This document shows positions 26,059 to 35,309 of a DNA stretch of 64,000 bases, piece by piece. Under the pieces are notes generated by a model. It ran no database searches, was not told the origin of the DNA, and was given only the letters and a program-made list of their open reading frames with translations. Source of the stretch: Sphingobacteriales bacterium 39-19 (lineage in GTDB: Bacteria > Bacteroidota > Bacteroidia > Chitinophagales > Chitinophagaceae). The stretch spans positions 372,001 through 436,000 of the forward strand of contig MKTX01000001.1 in assembly GCA_001898465.1 (NCBI GenBank), in the 5' to 3' direction. Within the stretch, counting starts at the first letter, position 1; each line of letters begins with the position of its first letter. The translations under genes were made by a program, and so were the position numbers.

Positions 26059-27903
26059 TTATAAAAGCTTTTTCATTTCTTCCTTCAACTCTGTTTTGGT
26101 AAAAGGGATGCCCATTATTTTATGGTATCCTATGGCATCTACTAAATATTGATCCCGTATAATTTTTACCAGTTGGCCATTATTTAATTCGGGAATTAAA
26201 ACTTTATCAAAATTGCTGATAATGTCTCCCAGGTTTTGAGGAAAAGGCCGCAGGTAACGTATGTGAGCATGAGATACGGAGTAGCCTTCTGCCTGCATTT
26301 CACTACAAGCTGTTTTAATTGCGCCATATGTACTGCCCCATCCCAGTACCAATAATTTTCCTTTTTCCTGCCCGCTATCTAATTTTTGATCCGGGATATC
26401 AAAGGCTACTTTATCAATTTTTTCCTGCCTTATTTTTACCATTAGCTGATGGTTGTCGGGGTCGTAACTGATATTGCCGGTTATGTTTTGTTTTTCCAAC
26501 CCCCCAATACGGTATTCTAAACCGGGTGTACCCGGTACCACCCAGGGGCGCACATTATTCTCATCACGCAAATAGGGTTGAAACTTTGCTTCTCCTTCAC
26601 CCAGTTCTGTTTTAAAATGAACTTTTATGGCTGGTAAATCATCTACTTCAGGATAATGCCAGGGCTCAGCGCCATTGGCAATATAACCATCACTTAATAA
26701 AATAACCGGCGTCATGTGTTGCACAGCCAGCCGAACGGCTTCGTAAGCCACATCAAAACAATCGCTGGGGGCTGCGCTGGCAATTACAGGCATTGGGCAT
26801 TCCCCATTACGGCCATAATAGGCTTGCATCAAATCGCTTTGTTCTGTTTTTGTGGGTAAGCCGGTACTGGGTCCTCCTCTTTGAATGTTGCATATTACTA
26901 AAGGTATTTCCAGCATCACCGCCAATCCCATGGCCTCGGTTTTTAATGCCATCCCCGGGCCGCTTGTAGTTGTTACACCCAAAGCGCCACCATAACTGGC
27001 GCCAATGGCCGAGGCGATAGCCGCAATTTCATCTTCGGCCTGGAAAGTGCGGATACCAAAGTTTTTATGTTTGCTTAGTTCATGCAAAACGTCTGATGCC
27101 GGCGTTATAGGATACGATCCCAGGAATAAAGGCAGCTCACTCATTTGGCTGGCAGCAATAAGGCCATAGGCCAATGCCTGGTTACCCATAATGGACCGGT
27201 AATTGCCGGGTTTCATTTTTGCTTTTTCTACCAGGTACCGGTTGGTAAATTCCTCGGTAGTATCGCCATAATGATAACCTGCTTTGAGTACTTTAATATT
27301 ACTTTCTAAAATCTCCGGTTTTTTTGAAAACTTTTCTGTTAAAAAACGAATGGTATTGTCCATATCCCGGTTATACATCCAGTATAAAAACCCGAGTACA
27401 AACATATTTTTTGCCCTGTCTTTTTCTTTGGTACCCAGGGTAAAATCTTTCAGTGATTCACGGGTTAATTTAGTAACATCAATTTTTATAAGCTGGTACC
27501 CTTCCAGGCTATTATCTTCTATTGGGTTTACCCCCTCGGCATAATTGGCAAGCCGGAGATTTTTAGCATCAAAACCATCGGTATTGGCAATTATAATTCC
27601 TGCTTTTTTTAAAGAACGTAAGTTTACTTTTAAGGCAGCCGCATTCATAGCTACCAGCACATCACACTCGTCGCCGGGTGTATGAATGTTTTCGCTGCTA
27701 AAGCGTAATTGAAACCCGCTTACTCCCGGGAGGGTACCGATGGGTGCCCGGATTTCTGCCGGGAAATCGGGAAATGTGGCCAGGTCTAAACCCAGCAAGG
27801 CCGAGTTATTGGTAAACTGGCTCCCGGTAAGTTGCATACCATCTCCACTATCTCCTGCAAACTTTATTACCACATCTTTTAATAATTCTACATGATCTGC
27901 CAT
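26059..27903 (-). CDS. korA: 2-oxoacid:acceptor oxidoreductase, fused gamma-alpha subunit (KorA)
   Basis: The 614-residue protein fuses the gamma domain (about residues 1-190, IKFAGDSGDGMQLTGSQF) to the alpha pyrimidine-binding domain (GSYPITPASDVLHEL, TTTSGPGMALKTEAMGLAV). This is the 2-oxoglutarate or related 2-oxoacid:ferredoxin oxidoreductase that makes acyl-CoA and reduced ferredoxin. It needs a TPP- and cluster-binding beta subunit. No korB is on either side, although the two are usually adjacent. A TAACTTTG box lies 23 bases upstream. Confidence 0.92.
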   Translation of the reverse strand: MADHVELLKDVVIKFAGDSGDGMQLTGSQFTNNSALLGLDLATFPDFPAEIRAPIGTLPGVSGFQLRFSSENIHTPGDECDVLVAMNAAALKVNLRSLKKAGIIIANTDGFDAKNLRLANYAEGVNPIEDNSLEGYQLIKIDVTKLTRESLKDFTLGTKEKDRAKNMFVLGFLYWMYNRDMDNTIRFLTEKFSKKPEILESNIKVLKAGYHYGDTTEEFTNRYLVEKAKMKPGNYRSIMGNQALAYGLIAASQMSELPLFLGSYPITPASDVLHELSKHKNFGIRTFQAEDEIAAIASAIGASYGGALGVTTTSGPGMALKTEAMGLAVMLEIPLVICNIQRGGPSTGLPTKTEQSDLMQAYYGRNGECPMPVIASAAPSDCFDVAYEAVRLAVQHMTPVILLSDGYIANGAEPWHYPEVDDLPAIKVHFKTELGEGEAKFQPYLRDENNVRPWVVPGTPGLEYRIGGLEKQNITGNISYDPDNHQLMVKIRQEKIDKVAFDIPDQKLDSGQEKGKLLVLGWGSTYGAIKTACSEMQAEGYSVSHAHIRYLRPFPQNLGDIISNFDKVLIPELNNGQLVKIIRDQYLVDAIGYHKIMGIPFTKTELKEEMKKLL

Positions 27904-27926
27904 AGCACTACAAATTTATTCACCTG

Positions 27927-27934
27927 CAAAGTTA
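27927..27934 (-). promoter_or_regulatory. -7 box (TAACTTTG) of korA
   Basis: A minus-strand TAnnTTTG match 23 bases upstream of the korA ATG. The only nearby TTG is too close to be a normal -33 element. Confidence 0.45.
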
Positions 27935-28014
27935 ATACTAATGCAATCTTTTATAATTAGAAATTCCTTTTGCAGTAAACAAAAAATAATCTTCCTTGTT
28001 TTAAACGGGGAGCT

Positions 28015-28022
28015 TAGCTTTG
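28015..28022 (+). promoter_or_regulatory. -7 box (TAGCTTTG) of the arginase-fold gene
   Basis: TAGCTTTG matches TAnnTTTG 18 bases upstream of the ATG at 28041. A TTG at 27996-27998 could be the -33 element, 16 bases away. Confidence 0.55.
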
Positions 28023-28040
28023 TCGCAAAAATAGTTAGGC

Positions 28041-29171
28041 ATGCAAGATCTGCAAGATTTCCTGGAACCTCTTTCGCCGGCCCATATAAATAATGATGAT
28101 GGGTATACCGATGGCCAACTGGCCAGGCACCTGGTCATTTATGAAAATGAATTTCCCGATATTACCCATTGCAGTATGGTAATAGTTGGCATCCAGGAAA
28201 TGAGGGGGCAAAGCCTGCTTATGCCACCCGGCCCCCAGGCTCCGGATAAAATTCGCAACCGGCTTTATGCTTTGCATTACTGGCATTCCGAAATTAAGAT
28301 TGCTGATATTGGTAATATAAAAACAGGTGAATTATTGAGTGATAGTTATGCCGCTATTAAAACGGTGGTTTCTGCACTCATTGAACAAAATAAAACCGTA
28401 ATCTTATTGGGTGGATCGCATGATATTACCCTGGCACAATATGATGCTTACAGGCATTTGAACCGGCGTATTGATGCCAGTTGCATTGATGCCCGTATTG
28501 ATCTGAGCAGTGAGAGCCCCATACGAAGTGAGAACTTTTTAATGGAAATGCTTACGGATAGCCCATCCATGATAAACCATTACAATCATATTGCTTTTCA
28601 AAGTTATTATGTACACCCACGAATTATAGAAACCATGGATAAGCTCCGGTTTGATTGCTTCCGGGTAGGTATGGTGCAGGAAAATATTGAGGAAATGGAA
28701 CCTCCCTTACGCCATACCGATTTATTAAGTTTTGATTTGGCCGCTATAAAAAATAGCGATGCCCCGGCAAATAAAGAAAGCCCCAACGGGCTTACGGGAA
28801 TTGATGCCTGTACCCTTTGCCGCTTTGCCGGCCTTAGTGAAACACTTAGCAGTATTGGTTTTTACGGATATCACCCACAGGATGATGTACAGGCACTTAC
28901 CGCCAGCCAAATTGCACAAATGATCTGGTATTTTATTGATGGGCGTTATAAAAGATTACAGGAAGTACCTATTGCACAAAGACAACATTATAATGAGTAC
29001 CATACCGTTTTTGCCGAAATAGATACTCTTTTCTTACAAAGCAAAAAAACCGGCCGCTGGTGGATGCGCATGCCTGACAATAAATTTATTGCCTGCAGTT
29101 ATACTGATTATATAAAAGCAAGTAACAATCAAATTCCCGAAAGGTGGCTTCGGTTACAGGAACGGGATTAG
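28041..29171 (+). CDS. Formimidoylglutamase-like arginase-fold protein, metal site altered
   Basis: The 376-residue protein belongs to the arginase/agmatinase/formimidoylglutamase superfamily. GGSHDIT near residue 125 is the first metal motif. The usual DAHxD motif reads DARID near residue 150, so the metal His is Arg. The usual SFDxD motif reads SFDLAA near residue 230, so the second Asp is lost. At least two of six Mn ligands are therefore missing. It may be a non-catalytic or repurposed member rather than an active ureohydrolase. It overlaps the end of convergent mutL by 4 bases. Confidence 0.75.
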   Translation: MQDLQDFLEPLSPAHINNDDGYTDGQLARHLVIYENEFPDITHCSMVIVGIQEMRGQSLLMPPGPQAPDKIRNRLYALHYWHSEIKIADIGNIKTGELLSDSYAAIKTVVSALIEQNKTVILLGGSHDITLAQYDAYRHLNRRIDASCIDARIDLSSESPIRSENFLMEMLTDSPSMINHYNHIAFQSYYVHPRIIETMDKLRFDCFRVGMVQENIEEMEPPLRHTDLLSFDLAAIKNSDAPANKESPNGLTGIDACTLCRFAGLSETLSSIGFYGYHPQDDVQALTASQIAQMIWYFIDGRYKRLQEVPIAQRQHYNEYHTVFAEIDTLFLQSKKTGRWWMRMPDNKFIACSYTDYIKASNNQIPERWLRLQERD

Positions 29172-30994
29172 CGGCCAAAGAGTTTATCGAGTTCCTCTTT
29201 TTTAAACTGCATATAAGTGGGCTTGCCATTGGGTGTACTATTGGGTAACTGGCAGGCAAAGAGATCTGTAAGCAAAGCCTGCATTTCTTTTAAGGTTAAT
29301 GCGGTACCGGCTTTTATGGATTGCTGTAAGGCCAATGACCTTAACAGCTTTTCACGCTTTGAAAATTTAAGGTCATTGCTAAAATGTTTATACTGCTCCA
29401 GCATTTTTTCTAAAATAAGTTTATCGTTACCGGTCTCCAGGCCAGCAGGTGTGCCCTGTATTACAAAACTATTTTTTCCAAAAGGTTCCAGTTCATAACC
29501 CAGGCAATGCAGGTCGGGCAATAGTTCGGCTAATAAAACAGCATCTGCTGCGCCCAATTCTATAGTGGATGGAAATAAACTTCGCTGCGTTGCAATGGCG
29601 GTACCGGCGATGGCAGTGGCAAATTTTTCATACAATACCCGCTCGTGTGCATTTTGCTGGTGCAATAATAAATAACCCGAATCATTTTGAATAACGATAT
29701 AAGAAAGTTGTATTTGCAGTATATCTGCTTTTTCAATTTGCTGTGCCGTTAATATAGAAGCAGATAATTGTGCTTCTGTATGTTGCAATTGCCGGGGTGC
29801 TGTAACCACATGGGGTTCATAATATTCTTTCCAATGCTTTAAGTCACTTTTCTTTTCTATAAAATGAGCCTGCCCCTTTTGGGTAAAAGTTTGGTACAGC
29901 GATGAAGCGGCGGCTGAAGATTGTTTTTCGGGAGTAAAGGGTTGGGTAACGGCATCTAATTGTTGTACCTGCGGATCTAAATCAAAATCGAGCGTGGGTG
30001 TAATACTAAACTGTGCCAGGGCATGTTTTACGGCACTTTGTACAAAAGCATAAGCAATCTTCTCATCATCAAATTTTATTTCCTGCTTAGTGGGATGCAC
30101 ATTGATATCTATTTGTGCAGGATCTAAATCAATAAACAAAACATATAATGGGAAACTGTCTTTGGGTATTAATTCTGCAAAGGCGTTCATTACAGCATGA
30201 TTCAGGTAAGCGCTTTTAATAAAGCGGTTGTTCACAAAAAAATACTGGTCGCCCCTGGTTTTTTTTGCCGTTTCGGGTTTGCCTACGAAACCACTGATGT
30301 TCAGGTAATCCGTTTGTTCCTGCACATGTACCAGGCGGGCATTATAATGGTTGCCCAATATTTGTACAATGCGTTGCTTCAGGCTTCCTTTTTCTAAGTG
30401 AAATACCTGTTGTCCTCCCGAGGTTAATGAAAAAAAGATATTGGGAAATGCCATGGCCACCCTGGTAAATTCTTCTACAATATGCCTTAGTTCCGAAGGG
30501 TTACTTTTTAAAAAATTGCGGCGGGCAGGCACATTAAAAAAAAGGTTTTTCATGGTAATAGAAGTGCCATTGGGAGCCGCCACCGGCTCTTGTTTCAGTA
30601 CGATGCTGTTTTCAATTTCAATAAAAGTACCCGATTCATCTTCGGGCCTTTTGGTTTTAATTTCTACCTGCGATACAGCCGCAATGCTGGCCAGCGCTTC
30701 TCCTCTGAACCCCATGGTTTTAATACGAAACAGGTCATCAATATGGCTGATTTTAGAAGTAGCATGCCTTTCAAAAGCCATCCGGGCATCTGTTTCGCTC
30801 ATGCCCCGCCCATTATCTGTAACTTGTATAAGTGATTTGCCGGCATCATTCACCCATAAATGAATTTCAGTTGCGCCTGCATCCACCGCATTCTCCAGCA
30901 ATTCTTTTACTGCACTGGCAGGCCTTTGTATTACTTCACCGGCGGCTATCTGGTTGGCAATATGATCGGGTAATAAATGAACGAGGTCTGGCAA
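29168..30994 (-). CDS. mutL: DNA mismatch repair protein MutL
   Basis: The 608-residue protein has the GHKL ATPase motifs ELLENAVDAGAT, VTDNGRGM and KTMGFRGEALASIAAVS, and a PARRNFLKS segment. MutL links MutS to downstream mismatch-repair nucleases. The C-terminal endonuclease motifs are degenerate: DQHAxxE reads HQQNAHE near residue 446, ACR reads LQQ near 553, and CPHGRP reads TPNGKP near 588. This predicts a protein without nicking activity, as in E. coli. It follows a short broken ORF. Confidence 0.95.
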   Translation of the reverse strand: MPDLVHLLPDHIANQIAAGEVIQRPASAVKELLENAVDAGATEIHLWVNDAGKSLIQVTDNGRGMSETDARMAFERHATSKISHIDDLFRIKTMGFRGEALASIAAVSQVEIKTKRPEDESGTFIEIENSIVLKQEPVAAPNGTSITMKNLFFNVPARRNFLKSNPSELRHIVEEFTRVAMAFPNIFFSLTSGGQQVFHLEKGSLKQRIVQILGNHYNARLVHVQEQTDYLNISGFVGKPETAKKTRGDQYFFVNNRFIKSAYLNHAVMNAFAELIPKDSFPLYVLFIDLDPAQIDINVHPTKQEIKFDDEKIAYAFVQSAVKHALAQFSITPTLDFDLDPQVQQLDAVTQPFTPEKQSSAAASSLYQTFTQKGQAHFIEKKSDLKHWKEYYEPHVVTAPRQLQHTEAQLSASILTAQQIEKADILQIQLSYIVIQNDSGYLLLHQQNAHERVLYEKFATAIAGTAIATQRSLFPSTIELGAADAVLLAELLPDLHCLGYELEPFGKNSFVIQGTPAGLETGNDKLILEKMLEQYKHFSNDLKFSKREKLLRSLALQQSIKAGTALTLKEMQALLTDLFACQLPNSTPNGKPTYMQFKKEELDKLFGR

Positions 30995-31082
30995 AATACT
31001 TCTTATTTAAGCTACAAAAATACGATTAAAAATGCGGACGTATGGGATGATTTGATGTGCGAAGGGAGGCTGCTATTTATAA

Positions 31083-31326
31083 TTAAATGCCATACGCCGT
31101 ACTGGCCCAACTCATACGGGTATGTAAATAGGCTTTCCATTTTTCATCCGTAGCAGTAAGCGCCGCCCTTTCCAAAAGGGGTATCGGCCTGGTACCAAAA
31201 TGCATACAGGAAAAAATCTTTTGATTGCGGTATTATATCCCAATCATAGTATAATAAAAAAACTTTTACAGTAACCTGCCTGTCTTTTTTATTAAGGATG
31301 CGAATACCATAGAGATCGGTTGACAT
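31083..31326 (-). pseudogene. Small ORF broken by a frameshift
   Basis: The frame from ATG 31326 reads MSTDLYGIRILNKKDRQVTV and continues to WYQADTP, then turns poor and stops after 60 codons. Another frame at the same place reads LLERAALTATDEKWKAYL, then HTRMSWASTAYGI and a stop at 31083-31085. The join falls at CCCCTTTT (31174-31181). Corrected, the gene would encode about 82 residues. The second half could instead be its own 41-codon ORF. Family not recognised. Confidence 0.4.
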
Positions 31327-31471
31327 GAAAAGGGTTTTAGTTTTTAAATGCCGGTTACATATATTACCAACAGCTCATGGGCTGCCGGATGGAAGCGTAA
31401 ATGGCCGCAGGGCATTGCAGTGTACAGCCGGAACCCCTGCTTACAAACGAATTGCAGCTCACAGCCCCCAA

Positions 31472-33397
31472 CTATAACCTGCCCTTTTTAATTTCTTCTA
31501 CCACCGCAGGATCTAGTAATGTTGTGGTATCCCCAATATTATCCAGTTGTCCTTCGGCAATTTTACGCAGTATGCGGCGCATAATTTTTCCGCTCCTGGT
31601 TTTTGGCAAACCGGTTACAAATTGTATTTTATCGGGTTTGGCAATGGCGCCAATTATACGGGTTACGGTTTGTAATACATCGGCTCTTGCCAGTGCTTCA
31701 TCGTGGGGGTTGCCGTTATAAATTACATAAGCGTAAACACCCTGGCCCTTTATATCGTGGGGGTAACCTACCACGGCGCTTTCTACCACACCGGTGTGCA
31801 TATTGATGGCATTTTCTATTTCGGCGGTGCCAATGCGGTGGCCGCTTACATTTAATACATCATCTACCCGGCCGGTAATGCGGTAATTGCCATTTTGATC
31901 CCGCAAAGCGCCATCGCCTGTAAAATAATAGCCCGGGTATGCGCTAAAATAGGTTTGCCGGCAACGTTCATGATCTCCATAAGTAGTGCGTAAAATAGAG
32001 GGCCATGGCGCTTTAATACAAAGGTTGCCACTTACATTATTACCTTCCAGCTCTTTGCCATTTTCATCTAACAGGGCGGGTTGTACACCGGGTAATGGGC
32101 GTGTTGCAAAAGAAGGAATTCCCGGAGTAATACCAGCCATATTTGAAATAAGGATTCCGCCATTCTCTGTTTGCCACCAGGTATCTACAATGGGGCATTT
32201 GCCTTTTCCTACATGTTCGTTGTACCAATGCCAGGCTTCTTCATTGATGGGCTCACCCACCGAACCCAGTACTTTAAGTGAGGCCAGTGATTTTCCTTTA
32301 AATGGTTCCAGCCCAAAACCCATAAGGCTGCGAATGGCCGTAGGTGCTGTATATAAAATATTTACTTTGTGTTTATCTACAATATCCCAAAAGCGGCCGG
32401 CATCGGGCCAGGTGGGGATGCCCTCAAACATCATGCTGGTTGCGCCTGCCGCCAGCGGCCCATACACAATATAACTATGCCCGGTAATCCAGCCAATATC
32501 GGCCGTGCAGAAAAAAATATCGCCGGGCTTATATTGAAACACATTTACAAAAGAGTAGGTGGTATATACCATATAACCGCCGGTAGTATGCACTACGCCT
32601 TTTGGCTTCCCGGTAGAGCCGGAAGTATATAAAATAAATAAAGGGTCTTCGGCATCCATCTCTTCTGCATCGAACTTTACCTTACCGCTTTTTTCTACTT
32701 GCGCTTCGGCATGTTCCATTTCATCTTCCCACCACACATCACGCCCCTTGATCATTGATACCGGTGTGCGGGTGCGGGTATATACAATTACTTTTTTTAC
32801 TGTTTTATTTCCAATGAGGGCATCATCTACCACGCTTTTAAGCGGAATATCTTTACCGCCCCGGTAAGCCCCATCGCAGGTAATTACACATGCTGCCCCG
32901 GTATCTTCTAACCGGTCGGCAATACTCTGTGCACTAAAGCCGCCAAAAATTACGGAGTGTATAGCGCCAATTCGGGCACAGCCCAGTACGGCATAGGCCA
33001 GCTCGGGGATCATACCCATATAAATGCAAACCCGGTCGCCTTTTTTTACGCCATTATTTTTTAGCACCTGTGCAAACTGGCAGACTCTTTTGTGCAGCCG
33101 GTTATAGGTAACAGTACGTACTCTTTCTTCGGGGTTGTTTGGTTCCCAAATAATGGCAGGCTTTTCACCCAGGGTAGCCAGGTGCCGGTCAATACAATTT
33201 TCTGTAATATTAAGGGTTGCTCCCTGGAACCATTTTATATTGGGTTCTGTAAAATTCCATTCGAGCACTTTACTCCATGGCTTTTTCCATAAAAAAGATT
33301 GCGCCACTTCACTCCAAAACCCTTCGGGGTCTTCGATGTTTTTTTTATATGCCTCTTCGTATTCTTCTTTTGATTGTAACTGATAAGGATAATACAT
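31472..33397 (-). CDS. acs: Acetate-CoA ligase (acetyl-CoA synthetase)
   Basis: The 641-residue enzyme converts acetate, ATP and CoA into acetyl-CoA. It has the ANL-family P-loop YTSGSTGKPKGVVHTTGGY, the VDTWWQTENGG motif and the C-terminal GLPKTRSGKIMRRILR with the regulatory/catalytic Lys. I chose ATG 33397 because family similarity begins at YPYQLQSKEEYEEAY. Longer starts at 33466 and 33541 are open but would add residues without family support. The 145 bases downstream to the small broken ORF hold nothing I recognise. Confidence 0.93.
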   Translation of the reverse strand: MYYPYQLQSKEEYEEAYKKNIEDPEGFWSEVAQSFLWKKPWSKVLEWNFTEPNIKWFQGATLNITENCIDRHLATLGEKPAIIWEPNNPEERVRTVTYNRLHKRVCQFAQVLKNNGVKKGDRVCIYMGMIPELAYAVLGCARIGAIHSVIFGGFSAQSIADRLEDTGAACVITCDGAYRGGKDIPLKSVVDDALIGNKTVKKVIVYTRTRTPVSMIKGRDVWWEDEMEHAEAQVEKSGKVKFDAEEMDAEDPLFILYTSGSTGKPKGVVHTTGGYMVYTTYSFVNVFQYKPGDIFFCTADIGWITGHSYIVYGPLAAGATSMMFEGIPTWPDAGRFWDIVDKHKVNILYTAPTAIRSLMGFGLEPFKGKSLASLKVLGSVGEPINEEAWHWYNEHVGKGKCPIVDTWWQTENGGILISNMAGITPGIPSFATRPLPGVQPALLDENGKELEGNNVSGNLCIKAPWPSILRTTYGDHERCRQTYFSAYPGYYFTGDGALRDQNGNYRITGRVDDVLNVSGHRIGTAEIENAINMHTGVVESAVVGYPHDIKGQGVYAYVIYNGNPHDEALARADVLQTVTRIIGAIAKPDKIQFVTGLPKTRSGKIMRRILRKIAEGQLDNIGDTTTLLDPAVVEEIKKGRL

Positions 33398-33711
33398 ATC
33401 GCCTGGTTTAATTTTTTTTTCGACCCTAAATTTAACTCCATTGGCTGTGAAAATCAAGTTTTTCATTTTTTGGTTACCGGCCCGGGTGCATATAGCATCA
33501 TCGTTGCGTCGCACACTTGTGCAATGTCCCGGGCTCAACATTTTTTACTTCTATAATATAAGTTTCTGGAAGATTCATCGGGATATTCCACCATAAAAAT
33601 CAGGGTATTCCCCCATTATTTGTAATAGGATGTTTCCTATGTTTGTAAAATAGTTTTTAACCCTTTACCAAATGTTTATGAAATTTAATTACCCCCCCCC
33701 TTCTAAACTTT
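33398..33711. other. Intergenic region before the left inverted repeat
   Basis: No gene is seen here apart from possible acs leader sequence. It contains a run of nine C at 33692-33700 close to the repeat boundary. Confidence 0.5.
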
Positions 33712-33962
33712 AAAAAAAGGCCCCCGAAACCGATATACAGCCCGGTTTCGGAAAACAACTCCGGGCATCTTTTGTTCCCTGGTAGCATAAGCGTTAGTAA
33801 TACTACTCCTCGTTGTATTGTTTACGGTAAGATTTAATTTGGGAGATGTTGGGTATATAAATGATTAGAGCTTTAGTAACGTTAGTTATCCAAACTCCAG
33901 ACAGAGTCTGGCTCTTATTGTCCATCCGAAGAGCGCTGCGCTAACTCTTCGGATAGCGGGGG
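33712..33962 (-). repeat. Left copy of 250-bp inverted repeat with three hairpins
   Basis: This sequence recurs in opposite orientation at 39473-39725 with roughly a dozen differences by eye. It contains hairpin A (CCGAAACCG 33724-33732 / CGGTTTCGG 33743-33751), hairpin B (CCAGAC 33897-33902 / GTCTGG 33906-33911) and hairpin C (ATCCGAAGAG 33924-33933 / CTCTTCGGAT 33945-33954). Hairpin A plus seven A at 33712-33718 reads as a terminator on the minus strand, so the unit could be transcribed outward. No ORF is shared by both copies. It looks like a non-autonomous mobile repeat. Confidence 0.9.
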
Positions 33963-33971
33963 AAGTTTTCT

Positions 33972-34865
33972 TCATTTTCGTTTTTTTTGTTTGTAATATG
34001 TAATTCCTAAATTTATTGATTTATAACCTTCAAGATATGTAGAATACATGCATGAATTTTTTAAAAGAGTATTTATATCCCATTCTGGTTTTTTATTATT
34101 GTAAATATATAATTCACATTTTGCTGCATTGTGCGTTGCAGGAAACGAGATCTCAAAATTTTCGTTACTATCTGAAATTTTAGGTATTTCAATTGAAATA
34201 AATAATCCTTCATTTGGTAAAACGATTCGTTCATTGATAAATAACTCATTTTTGTTTTTTAATTCACCTGATTTTATAAATATTGGTAAATTATTAATTG
34301 GCTGCTCAGAGATTAACCCATCTTTAATTGGATACAGTTTTATCTCAATATTAAATTGTTTCTTGTGAGTATTATTTGCATGTTTTAATTTAAACTTTAT
34401 ACTTCTTAATTTGCCATTATTTGGAATATAGCCATTAATTAAAACACCTAATTTCATTTTACATAATACATTAATGAGATCTTTTCCATTTCTATAGTAA
34501 CTCCCATCTTCACTTATTTTGTTTTCGAAATTAGTTTTAGGGATACTGTTTAAAAAAACTGTTGCTTCAATTTTTTCCTTTGGTTCAAGTCGAATTGTTA
34601 TTTCCGTATCTTTAATTGAAGGATTTAGTTGGATGGAAATATTCTTATATGATACATGAGTAATATAGAGATTATAGTTATCCGACTTTAATCTAATATG
34701 TCCTAATGAATCTGATGCAAGTATTAAGTTTTTAGTAGAATCATATATTGTTGCAAATTGCACATTATTTCTATTTGATGCATTAATGATATGAATATCT
34801 AAATTCTGCGCAAACAAGACGTTACTTATGCAAAAGAGAATAAATAAAAAAAAAGTTATTTTCAT
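33972..34865 (-). CDS. Secreted protein with carboxypeptidase-like regulatory domain
   Basis: The 297-residue protein begins with a signal peptide (FFLFILFCISNVLFAQ). A domain resembling the CarboxypepD_reg / TonB-plug-associated sandwich follows (VQFATIYDSTKNLILASDSLGHI, about residues 18-95 by pattern), then a long region with LRSIKFKLKHANNTHKKQF and no known family. ATG 34865 is chosen because the longer frame to 34910 would bury the signal peptide. The gene is Asn/Ile/Lys-rich and clearly AT-richer than the core genes, which suggests transfer. It is the first gene inside the inverted repeat. Confidence 0.6.
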   Translation of the reverse strand: MKITFFLFILFCISNVLFAQNLDIHIINASNRNNVQFATIYDSTKNLILASDSLGHIRLKSDNYNLYITHVSYKNISIQLNPSIKDTEITIRLEPKEKIEATVFLNSIPKTNFENKISEDGSYYRNGKDLINVLCKMKLGVLINGYIPNNGKLRSIKFKLKHANNTHKKQFNIEIKLYPIKDGLISEQPINNLPIFIKSGELKNKNELFINERIVLPNEGLFISIEIPKISDSNENFEISFPATHNAAKCELYIYNNKKPEWDINTLLKNSCMYSTYLEGYKSINLGITYYKQKKRK

Positions 34866-34921
34866 TATAAATATTACAAAAAGTTGACTTGTATTTCTAA
34901 TACAAGTCAACCTTTTGTAAA

Positions 34922-35186
34922 CTAATTACATGAAACATTGTGATCTGTTTCAGTCCACCAACCCCATCCTAAAAAGCTGTGATGACAATAAGTTGTATAT
35001 CCAACACATCCGCTAGGTAACTCTATCCAGCCAATGTCCCAACATACTTTTTTCGCCGATGCAGGTGTTTTCACCTGTATCATCATAAATATGCCAGTCT
35101 TCTGGTAAATGGGGAACCCACATACTAATGTAAGAATAATTAAGTAAGACTGCAATGCTTGTCGAAGACCAAGCGGTAGCGGTTAT
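34922..35186 (-). pseudogene. Cys/Trp-rich secreted-protein remnant with a frameshift
   Basis: Two frames read as protein and can be joined at a six-A run (T6 at 35048-35053 on the plus strand). The first gives NYSYISMWVPHLPEDWHIY and DDTGENTCIGEK; the second gives VCWDIGWIELPSGCVGYTTY, then CHHSFLGWGWWTETDHN and ends VSCN. Deleting one A would join them. No signal peptide or proper start is left; the frame opens after a stop at 35187-35189. A 37-base hairpin repeat lies inside it. The single-frame ORF to 35155 is probably not the true protein. Confidence 0.45.
35051..35087. repeat. 37-bp hairpin repeat, copy 1
   Basis: It matches 36525-36561 with three differences. The core is a near-palindrome, GATGCAGGTG, TTTT loop, CACCTGTATC. 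It lies within the Cys/Trp-rich remnant and reads there as DDTGENTCIGE. Confidence 0.6.
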
Positions 35187-35309
35187 CTATAACGCCAAAA
35201 AATAGGTTACATTATACTCCGGTCGCAGGCTGGTTTTCATTGAATGTCACAAGTGATCCTGCGGAACACTTGCGCCAGTTGAGATTTGCAAATACAATAC
35301 TGTATCCCC

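Noticed and set aside
33397..33541. Longer acs start
   Set aside because: The frame is open to 33541, but the extra 48 residues do not resemble acetyl-CoA synthetases, whose similarity starts at YPYQLQS.
33692..33700. Nine-C run as a phase-variation switch
   Set aside because: It is intergenic, more than 260 bases from a start codon, and I see no promoter around it.
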